Positions 21,901-33,900 of a DNA stretch of 64,000 nt are shown piece by piece (position 1 is the stretch's first letter; every line of letters begins with the position of its first letter). The notes beneath the pieces were generated by a model. The model ran no database searches, was not told the DNA's origin, and saw nothing but the letters and a program-made list of their open reading frames with translations. Position numbers and translations under genes: made by a program. Origin of the DNA: Blastobasis lacticolella (taxonomy: Eukaryota > Arthropoda > Insecta > Lepidoptera > Blastobasidae); assembly GCA_905147135.1 (NCBI GenBank), contig LR990061.1, positions 9,152,026 through 9,216,025 of the forward strand, written 5' to 3'.

Positions 21901-24900
21901 AACCCTCGATATAATTCAGCTCCTTATAACGCGAATTCGATGACAAGGTGTTTACGACCGCCCGCACTGGTGCTGTGTGATGTATATTGGAACACAGGCA
22001 CTAAGGCTGCGTCCCCAGTAGGCAAACTGTTTGCCGGTTGGCTGTTTGTTTGAGTTAGCGGCGTATCGGTTTAGTATGCACTTACATATACTTTAAATGA
22101 AGTGTTCACAGTTTGCTGACTCAAAGAAAAACCGGTTCTAGTCGGCGGCGAATTCGCCGGCGTAGTGACTACAGTTTGCCGCAAACAGTTCATGCGGACA
22201 TTTGGAGTGAAAATATCGATGCGTGTGGTCGTGTTTTTTTGTATCGCTTACAAGGAACGTAACTTAACTACCCACACCACGGAAAACCCAAATATGTCCT
22301 TTGACAAAACAACAAAAAGTAACTGAAGATTCAGTCGGCAACGGCAGCTCGGAACAGTTTGCTTGCGACGCCCGGTAAATCGATCTGAGTACGCCGCTAA
22401 GTCGAATTTTAGTTGGCTACAAATTTGCGGCGAACAGTTTGCCTACTGGGGACGCGGCCTTACGCTCCTTGGCGCAGCGGTTAGTTTATATGAGTTTGTA
22501 TAGAATTAGACGCAAAGTGAGCAGCGCACCCATACAAAATCCATTGCAGCGCCGCGTAAAAGCGCGAATGCGTTTGGATCTTAAATCGGTTTTAGATGTG
22601 TGACTTTAACCGCACCTGTCCATCAGCGTTTTTGTTTGAAACCTTTGTTTCGAAGACGTTACGGACGACCGTTGCCACTTTCCATCAGGTGGGCAGTCTG
22701 CTCGTATCTTACATAGGTGTATCTAAAAATGTATACACCTATATATAAAATCAAGACGACTACAGAGATGGGGCGTGCATGTCTTGCTAAGCCATCTACC
22801 ATCACGCCATACTCTACCAACGTACCTGTTAAGACACTGCGAGTACGGCCCGCAAGGCTCGGGCTCCGTAGGATTACACTCGCACTGAGTCAAAGAGCTC
22901 TCTTCGACGTCACTCCTTCGGCCGACCAAGGCACCGCAGGGCTTGTTGGCTTTCAGCTTCACGTACGATGGTGGTAGGAGCGAGGACGCTATGTCCAATG
23001 ACTCCTCTTCGTTGGGCTCCAGGTCTGGAAAGATGAATTGAGGTTAGTTGGAAGTAGGTTGCTTTTCTTTTTTTCCTCTGTTTTTGTTTTATTCTATGTT
23101 TAAGCAATAAAGTCTTTTTCATTCATTTCATTCATTCCTATCATCAGTAGGCTGTTGCCATAAATTCTCAGATTTTTGCGATTCCGTATCATCGATTTCA
23201 TGGGTTCAATTGTTAACAAAGTTCCATTGCAATGAACTGAAACTGTTAAATCGATCATACGTCATTGCAAAAGTACCAATTTCAATCATTGTATCAGATA
23301 ATTGTTGGCAACAACGTTACATAATTAGCCTACTGGTGGCAAGATTGTCAAACCAGACGAGTTCGCCTGGATGAGTACTGAGTACCGCCGCCTTATCTAT
23401 TTCCGCCGCCAAGCAACAATGTTTGCATTGTGTTCCGGTTTAAAGGATAACGTAGCCAGCAAAATAACGGGCATGAGGCATTTCAACCTCACAGGAACAA
23501 GTCCTGAATTAAAATAAATAAAATAAATAAATATTCGTGGACAAATTCAAACAGCGCCATCTAGCCCCAAAGTAAGCAAAGCTTGTGTTATGGGTGCTAG
23601 ATAACTGATAAACTACTTATATACTTTTAAATACATACTTATTATTGACCATTGAACCACTCAGGTCGTCAAATTGTAGATGTTATGGGCGACAGTTACC
23701 GCTTACCATCAGGTTGCCTGTCCGCTCGGTTGTGACTGCGTAGTATAAAAAAGACACTCACTTTTCAATATTTCAAACGCCCGTTGCGCGTGGTCCATGG
23801 CCTTTGTGAATGCTTCGTCGATCTTCGACTTTTGACTGGATATCCTGCCGGAATCACCTGAAAACGAACGACCAAACATTAGAAAAGACTGTGAATAGAA
23901 TTCGCTTAATAAACAGCTTATTTTTACTGTGTGAATAGTAAAATAAGTTGTGGTTTGTTAAAGTCATCATCATCATCACAGCCCATAACACTCCACTGCA
24001 AACATAGGGCCTCTCCCACGAAAAGGGACGTCATTGACTGTGTATATGGTTGAAATTAACGAGTAATACTTTAACAACAACAACTTGGTCATGTGGTCCG
24101 GCAGAGTAGAATAGCACCAACCCCTTACACCCGCGGGTGTCGTACAAGGCGACTAATGTTTTCAAGACAAAATGTCTAGTCTCCTTAGGCTGGATAATGG
24201 GCAGCAGCATTCCATTGTTATATTTATAAAACTGCTATTTACAATTCAAATACAAATATTGCTGCAAAATTTCATCAAAATGCGTTTAGTAGTTTTTGCG
24301 TGAGGGAATAACAAACATGCAAACATCCTTCCAAATATGGAAATTTATAATATTAGTAGGATTAATGTAATGTTTTATTATCACATCGCAAGATTCACGA
24401 CATTGAACATTATGGAGTTTCTTTTGCATACATTGCAGCTAAAGTTTGATCAAGATCTTTTTTGAAATAGTTAAATAGTTATGATTTGAATAATTGTTGC
24501 TTACATTTAATACACTGCTTTCCTAACTAGGTACATACATACCTGTTTTGCGAGAAACAGTTAGTACTTACAGATTCGTACGTATGTGCAACTCGTCATT
24601 AGATGTACTTATCCAATTGAGCGCGAAATGGATACGCGTCAATCATAATAAGACAAATCCATTTTGCGCTCCATTGAATACATTTACTAGCAGAATAAAC
24701 CACTGCAATTACTGTACATTCAATTCAATGAAGTCTTGAGTAAAAGTTTGAATGGAAATTAATCACTTTCATTTAGAAATAAGGACAAAATAATATAATC
24801 TTCATAATCACAGCCCATAACAGTCCATAGCAGGACATAGAGCTCCTCTCTCGAAAGGGAAGGTCATTGCCGTAATCTCCACGCTTGGCAGGCGGGGTGG

Positions 24901-27900
24901 AGATCGCAGTTTTATAAATATAATAATGGAATATGCTGCTGCCCATTTTCCAGCCTACGAAGACTAGATATTTTGCCTAGAAAACATTAGTCGCCTTGTA
25001 CGACACCCACGAGTGCAAGGGCTTGGTGCTATTCTACTCTGCCGGACACCACACGGCAATTTTTTTTTTAATATTATTAATTTATATAGTTTAATATAAA
25101 CCAACCTTCCTGAAACGGGAACACGCGCCCTCGATTCACCCAGTAGTAGTCGTACTGGCCGAAGAACCGTACCACGAACTCGCCCAGGGAATGCTTCACG
25201 GCCAATATGTTGGCCGGTATCTCTGTTGGATGCAGGACTATGCCTGGCCACCACCTGTTGGGATGAATGAATGAATGAATAAATGAATGACGTGAAGACT
25301 TTTGTTGTTATTGGATCCGGATACAGGTGGCTAGGATATAACACAACTATGGCCATATACGGTCTGTCTCAAACGAATTCTCCATCAATGTAAACAAGTG
25401 GAAAATTTATAATAATTATTTTTGGTGATTGTTCAACTGATCCAATCTGGGCAGGTTCCCCTGGTAACCGGGTCACGGAGGACAATGGACGTCGCTCTAC
25501 TGTAATTATCTGATATGCCGAATCCTGGAACACGGTCAAGGCGGACCTCGGGCCTTCGTGCGCGAGAGCACAAGCAGAACATTAACGCCAAAATGATGAT
25601 TATTGGTGATTGATCTACAAATCACCAATAATTCTACTTTTAATTTTTTAAAACATGGCTTTGCTTACAAAGCTGAAACAAAATTAGTTAGTAACCTATG
25701 GCGTAAGTAAATTCACATCTGTTCTTTTGTTTTGATGGATTGATGAGTATTTACATTAAAATTTATATGTTTGATTAGTGGTTTGTTTACGGCGATGGAA
25801 AATTTGTTTGAGACAAAGTTTGGAGCTATCGCAGACCATGCCATCGTGCCGCTAGAATTACATAAGATACAGCAAGAAAATGTTCGTCCTTAGGTTGCAG
25901 TTGTTCTGGACGACGGTGGCCACTAGACAACCCCTAGCCTTGCCTAGACCGTCTGGCCTCACTAGACGATAAATAAAAAGAAATCCAACAACATTCGAGG
26001 ATACGCGAGTGTGAATTGCGATGAAAAACACGCACGAAAATGCACTAGTACTTTTAAGCTCTGACTAAATTGAAGTGTAGAGGAGTGATTACGAACTGAC
26101 TACATTAATATAAATTAAAATATAAAGCTCTATCTTGCTCCGTGTGCTTATTTAAAAACAATAATATAAATGTGTTATCATCTCAATTGTGATTGTAAAT
26201 TGTCTTCCTGCAGTGGTATCTCCGAGCAGTTACGACATTGGGGCGTATTAAAAAAGAACCCACGTACACGTAAAGTTGTGGAATGAACTACCTGGAGAGG
26301 TTTTCCCTGGAGAGTACAACACCGAGTTCTTCAAGAAAGGGGTTAGGTTTTTACGGGGTCGGCAACGCGTGCGTGATGCCCCTGGTATTGCAAACGTCCA
26401 TAGACTGCGGTGACTGCTTACCATCAGGCAGGCCGTAAGCTTGTTTGCCACCTTAGTGGTATAAAAACAAACCTACACCATTCTCTAAGGCCGGCAACGC
26501 ATTCGCCAATACCCTGATGCGGTACCATGGGCGGCAGTGACCAATGATCACTTACCACCAGGTGACATGCTTTGCTCGTTTGCCCCTCCCTGCTTATTAC
26601 ACTACCTGTCTGCTGCTAAAATTCTGTTTTTCTTTCCATACCAATTTTGTCTGGAGATATCACATTAGTGATAAGATCGCCCTTTGTACTGCTAACCATA
26701 TATTTTGTATCTATGTTTGTGTGCTTTGGTGTGCCAATAAAATTTTGTATTGTATTGAATTATAAAAATAAATTACCTATAATGTCCAAGCTTCACCCAC
26801 ACCATTTCGCCGTACAGTGGCAGCCTCCCAGTCTCGCAGTCCTCGCACATATACCCGCCATCAGGCGGCGCTATCTTCAAGCATTCCGCGTGGAACGATG
26901 TGGGACAGTACTCGCAGCATATGAGGGATCCGCCCAAGGCACAGATGAAACACCAGCCTGTGTTCACGTGGCATGGCACCTTGCCTGGTCTGTGGGGTGG
27001 AGGTGTAGGGTTAAGGCGACAGTTGTGGATGGGATGCAGATCATAATGGGGTATTTCGAATTCGCGAAGTTCAAGTGGAGCATTTGAAAAGAACTCACAT
27101 TAGTGACGTTTTCGATTCGTGTGTGTAGCCTCAGTTGAGGGCAAGTTATGAATGACATAAGGAATACAAAACATCTGCTTATAGACTGTGAGTGCGCCGT
27201 AGATTATCCTACATCATCGAGCCCAAGAAATATTCCACTTTGTAGTGATAATAATAATAATTACGAATTGTGCCAGGTGCACGGACAGACCAACGTTTTG
27301 TGGGTCTTCTAAACATCTACTATCACTACAGGAACACAAAACTATTTTAAATAGTATTGCGTTTCTATCGGTAAAGTCTCCAGTGCTCCATGGGGTAGGG
27401 ATTTCTGGAACCGTAGCTTTGGCAGTGCGATACCGCTGGTGTTGCTAATGTCTATAGGCAGCGGTAACCACTTCCCATCAGCTGGCCCGCTTGCCTGTTT
27501 GTCTACCTTAAGACCTAAAAAAAGTCACAACAAAAACGTAACAAAATAATGATCTCACCTGTGCTCGTAATGCCTTGGACAAATGATCAGTGACCCGGTA
27601 AGTATCTGTGTGCCCGCCGGCAGACACTTGGTGAACGTGTGGTAAGTAGCGGGACAGCGAATGCAGCGCGCCAGTTTATCACCGCTAAACCTCGTCTTGC
27701 AACCTCTTGGATCATCACAGACGCATGTATGACAGACATGACGCGGGCAAGTCACCGCTTCTTGTATTTCATTCTTCTTGTTGTTTTTCGAAGCGTCCCC
27801 AGTATTGAATTGAGTCTGAGGCCAGTGATCCAAACACTCCAAGTGATAATACTTGTTGCAGTGAAGCACTTGACACCGCTGACGCATCTCCGCCTTATTC

Positions 27901-30900
27901 TTTGGAGACAAAGCCGACTTGCAAACGAAACATATCGGCGTGTCGTGCTTCTGGCAGTCGTTGCATTTGAAATCCGAGTAGTCCGTGTTGTCTACTGGTT
28001 GTTCTTTGAGTTTGATGTCTACGATCTCGCATTTGCCAGTTTCCGTATCATTCCAATCGAGAGCTTCATCGCTCGAATACGAATCGAATGTTATGTCCTC
28101 CTTAGTTTCAAGCAACTCCTTCATTTTTTCTTCCAATTTAGACTCGAAGTTGTCAGCGTCCAGCACTATGTAACAGTCGGGGTCGTCCATTGACGTATCC
28201 TTAGAAACATTGGGATCCTGAGATTTCTCGTCGCTCTGACTCTCTGAATCCAATCCGTTCGAATCTGTGGACAGTTTGAGCTTTCTGCCTCTACCCTTCT
28301 TCTTCTTCTTTCTGCCTCTCGTTGGCGGGGAAATTTCTATCACTCTTTGGGCTTTAGTCACACATTCCCCATGAAACATACCACTGCATCCTTTACATTT
28401 GACCAGGTTAGACGTTTTTTCACAAATCTCACAGACTTTTTCTCGACTTAAACCTCTAAAAACGTTAGGTTTCGGCTGAGTTAGTTGCTCGAAATAAAGC
28501 TCTTCCTCATCATAGCATTCTCCAGGAATTTCCCCATTTTGGACTGTAGTGGGTTCTAATTTAGGCACCTTGGGACTGTAAATTTTAGAACAAGATGATT
28601 CTTTAGAAGTTTCAATGTTAGATTCCACTTTTATAGATTCTACACTCTTGATTTCAGTGGATTTCGAGTCTGGTTTGGCGTGCTTTCTGAATATCTCGAA
28701 CAACTGAATTTCCTCTTCAATGTCCGAGCAATCTTCCGCATAAAACGGTTGTGATACTTTCCGTTTTGGTTTATCTTTAGGAGACACTTCCATGTAATCA
28801 GTAATTTTTCGTGGTTCCTTTGTGGATTTAGTGTTTGCTTTCTTTTCAGTTTTGATTTTTTTCTTCAGAGGCTTCGCTTGCGTTAGTTCCTCATTGGACC
28901 CTTTTACTAAAGTTGAATGATCAATATCATCATTCTTTTTCAGGCCCTGTTCGTAGAGCCATGTTTTAAATAAATATTCAACAATTTCATCATTAGTTAA
29001 TTCCGGATGCTGGTCCATGAGAGCATCCTGTTTCAATTCAATATAAGTCTGAAATTCTGGATCCTTTAATTTCTCTTCTTTGATAGTTGCTTCTTTATCT
29101 TTTCGAATTTTACGCCTAACTGAAGAAGCATTACTATCTTCAGAATTTATAGAAATTGTATCAGGATCAAATTCGTCTTTAATCTTTGGTTCGGGACTAC
29201 TACTCTTGCTGTCTTGCGACTCATTTTCTTTTAAGACATCCGCCGGGGAGTTACACATTCTAGGACGTAATATTCTTCTGGTTCTAGGAGATAAACTATT
29301 ATCATTTACTTGATCTTCTATTCTGTGTAATACCACTTTACTTACTTTCTTCACGTCATTGAAATTTGTTTCAGAGTCTTTTGGTATTAAAGGTTCATTG
29401 TCAGTATCAGAAACACCAAGCGGCGTTTCGTTTTTAATATCGTTGCTTACTTCAATTTTCTCATCTTTCACTTGAGACCGCAATTTCAGTTCGCTAAGTG
29501 CTAAATTGTCACATTCAGAACTCATAGACACCATATCAGAATCATTTAATTTTTCCTCTTTGATTTTGCGGACGAAATCATTACCATGGAAACCATTTAC
29601 AATTATAGCTGGTGCGCCAGTTTTGAATGCAAGTTTTTCATTCTCTGTAATAGAAATGTCGCTTATAGCCGAATTGATGGAGGCAGTTTCTATATCCATA
29701 TCATATTTCATATCATCATCATCTGATTCAATTTCAATGCAATCCGTTACTGTATTTATGTCACTTAACTTTTTATTAGTTTCGGGATTTGATAATTCAG
29801 TTGTATTATGTGATTCTTCTTCTACTAATATGGTTCTGTTTTCTGTAACAGCTTCATCGTATACTAAGGATTTAGTTAAATTCTCAGTTTGGTCATCTTT
29901 TTCAGAAGATAGAGAGCAATCACCAACAGTCTCTTTTGGAAATAAATTTATTTCATTCATTTCATTAGGAATATTGTTCTGACAGTATGTACCTTGTTTA
30001 TTATCAGTGCCAAAAGAACTATCCAAACGCGGAGCAGATCTCGGACTTTTACGTAGAGCCAAACTAATTTTTTTATGTTTATCTTTATTTACTTTTTTAC
30101 TCTTTTTCCTATGAGCTAAATTCAATTCATATGTAGAATCGTCATTACATTCACTTTTTATTGTATCATTTTCTAGTGAAATATGATTAACTGTTTTGTC
30201 CTTATCAATTTGTTCAATATTTTTGGAGCTCGTATTATACGTCTGATTCTCAAGTTCAGATTCTGGGTCTCTATGATTAGTTATCTTATCATCATCTCCA
30301 AATACAAATTCTACTGACATGTCCATAGCAGTATTGTTATTCTTTTTTTCATTTTCAGGGTGAACAATCTTGTCTAAAGCTATAATGGCATTCTCCGTAG
30401 TTTCAATTAAAGAATAAGATGATTTATTTTCATTAACATATTGATTATCGTGACTACCATTTGCACATAAAGCAGCTTTGTCAGTATCTACATTACAAAT
30501 ATCCGGATTTTTATTTTTATCATTATTTTTCAGACCTTGTTCATAGAGCCATGTGTTAAATAAATATTCAACTATTTCATCATATGTTAATTGTGGATGT
30601 TGGTCTATTATTGCATCTTGTTTCAACTCAACATACCTCTGAAATTTAGGATCATTAAATTTTTCTGAGGGAGCAGCTTTATTTGTATTGATGTTGCAAT
30701 TGTCCGTATCTTTACTCCTTGCTGCCTTGTCTTTACTCAAAATAGATTCATCGAGATCTTCATGTTCACAGGAACCAGTTTCACCTATAGCAAAATTCTC
30801 ATTATCCAGACTAGTACTTTCTGAGACAGCAGTTGTGTCAACGTCTACATTGCAATTGGCCGTAGCTGTATTATCAGAAGGAACCTTCTTCACTTTACAC

Positions 30901-33900
30901 ATATTATTATTATCCAGATCTTTAAATTCCGTGGTATCAGCTTTTTCTGTTGCTAAATTCTGATCATCAAAATTCCCTTTGTCTGAGAAAGATTTACTAA
31001 TATTGCAACTTACATCCTCAGTAGCTTTCCTGTCCTCGCAAAAAATTAGATTATCAAGAGCTTCAATAACTTTGTCTGTACTAATATTGGGAGTGTTCAT
31101 ATCCTCCTTGGGCAGATCGGCCATATCTTTAGATAATACATTTTTAGGCGGATTTTCCATCTCAGAATCAGCTTTATCCACCATAATTAGACAATCTACA
31201 CTTTCATTTACTGAAGGAGCCAAGTTGTCTTTAGTTATATCGTGCTTGTTCAAGATTTCATTGTCAAGAGGAGTAACTTCACGTACAGCTTTATCCTGAT
31301 TCTTCAAAGCTTCATTATCAGCAGAAGCGACTTGGTCTAGATGTTTTTTTTTTCGAGAAACCTTTTTTTTATCTTTCTTGACTCTAGCTACTTTGGACTT
31401 CTTCAGAACTTTGTTTTTATGGGGAGCTGCGCCGTCTTTAATTAAATTTTCGCTGGAAACAGGTTCTAGTGAGACACTTTTAGAGTCATCATTCCAGTTA
31501 TTGCTGCGCTCGAGTTCTATTTCAGATGTTAGTTTAAGTTCATCAGAAAGCATTTGTTCCTCTGTACTTTCAAGCACTTTATTTTTTAGATTATGATTTG
31601 CAGTTAGACGTCTACCTTTCACCTTAATTTTTACACTTTTATTTCTAACATTATTACTAGATTTCAGTAAAGATTTGTCTTTGGATTTTAAATCATTTTC
31701 TATGTCTTGATCTTCTGCATCTCTTAAGGAAAGAATATTACTAACTACTGGATCAAAATTTGGTTCATTGTTTATATTGCCTTGAAAATTATTGTCTGAT
31801 TTGTATTCAGTTGTATTTGTTTCCTTTAGATTTGCATTTAAAAGTTCTATATGATTTTGAAAAGTACTTTCAATTTCATTATTTTTATGGTTTGATGGCA
31901 AATTTGGAGATTCTGCAACAGATTTTCTTAACCTATAAGGCTTTTGTACAGGAACTTCTTTAGAAATAACTTTATTTTTCTTTTTATCTTTATTTTTCCT
32001 ATCATTCTCTTTCATATTTTCTATTTTCTCGTCAACTGTTTCGACGGAAATTGTAACTTGAATTTGAGATTTTTCAGGCGTTTTCGATTTAGCTTTTTGT
32101 AACCATATATCCATGTGCGATTGTTTTTGTATCTTTGTCATACCAGTTTTAGCGGCCATGTTATCTAGACATGCGGTTACAACTTCCGAAACATCTAGAG
32201 GTTTGTTCTTTTTAGGTTTGGATCGATCTAAATCATCCACTTTGCCATCATCTTCAGAAAAAAGACTATCATACAAACTTTCGCTCAAGGACACATCACT
32301 GTCCGTTCTAGTTATTTTGCCGCTTTTTTGACCTTTAGGTGTAATTTTCTGAATTCTGGATTTCTCTAGTAGGTCATAAAAAAGATCTATTCTCAATCTC
32401 TTTGGTTCTTTGAAAAGGGTCTCGGCTTCTTCAACAGAAGCTTTCCAAAGAGACTGTTTTTTGTCCGAAACGAAAAATGCAGCATACAATCTTGGATCTT
32501 TCTTCTTAGCCTACAACAAAAATATGTTTTTGAAAAAACAAAAAATCGTGAGAACCAGAGACACAAGAGGCAAAGAGCTTTATAAACACTTAATTCAGTT
32601 CATCATCAGTTCAGTATTTTATAATAATTTTTTCTTAGGACGAACTGGCTCAGCTTGGAAAGCTAAGAATGAACTAGTTTGGTATAGCCTAGGTGTATAG
32701 GCCCCACAACCATCTCAGGAGCTCAAGCCAACCTCGCCTTCGGTCCGATGAGGCTCTGGCGAATCGGCTTATTCTTAGAAGGTTGTGCGGGTCTGATGCT
32801 GGTCGCCGCACATAAAATTATGACAATGCGCAGGAGAATCGCCCTACTCCTGTGTTAAGTCGGATAGAGATACCAGGTCAAGGCCGGGCTGTTTAAAGCG
32901 AATATCCATCCGGGATTTTGACGCCAAGATGATGATGAGCTTGGTCTAGCCTAGTTTGGGAGCCACCAACTAATATTTGGTTTGGAAAGGTTACAAGTTT
33001 GATTTCCCGAAAGAAAGTAAACCATAAACCAAATCCATAAAAAAATAATAATATGATTATTGTAAATTAAAGGCCAACCTCAGTCTGACTACATCAAAAT
33101 ATATTAGGACATTTATTAGAAAATTTGGTTCCAAGCAGTGGGTGTTACCTCAGCAGTGTACTGCTCCCTAGCACTTTCAAACTCTGCCAGGCCAAGGAAC
33201 GGTCTCAGTAGGCTGTCCAGCACCCAGCTTCGTCGCCCATTATCTCCGAAGAACGTGACATGGATCACATCTCGTTCAACACGGCCAAACACTGAAAGTT
33301 TATAGCAAAATCATATGTTTCAAAAGGGAAAGAATATTTTGACACATTTTAGTGCAGTGGTGTCAAAATGGGTCTTTTATTTTGAAAAAACATGGTTTAA
33401 TTTTTTTTTACAAATGCAAATCATCTCACTATAGCCAATATGCCAGGAATTAAATAAGCAACCTTTGTAACCTGCCATAATATTAATTTTCCCACCATAA
33501 GTTGTAATGTAAACAGTATAAAAGTGTTTCTTTCAAAGTTTACACTTTCTTTTCGATACATAGTATAAAACAAATTCGCTTCCTGCAGTCTATAGATATG
33601 TATGTTTAGATATTTTAAACTTCGCAATGGATTTTAATGCGGTTTTCAACAATAGATATGAGTGATTCAAGAGGAAGGTATATAAACAAAAAAAAAGGGG
33701 AGGTAGGGGTAAAGTAGGTGTACGCGAACCAGTGCGTATCGAGCAAGTGCTTATTTGACGAAGCGGCAAAATAGTGTACTACAACTGGAAAAGAGTTAAA
33801 CTTTGTTGAATAAAAGGATTGATAAGACATGTACATAACTTAATAAGTATTTACTGTATTTTTATTTTCGGAATTTTCATATTAATGATAACTAAATCTC

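Noticed and set aside
27639..31963. Plus-strand open frames of 60-184 codons opposite NSD exon 3
   Set aside because: They mirror the codon pattern of the minus-strand gene and show no protein-like motif or ATG context of their own.
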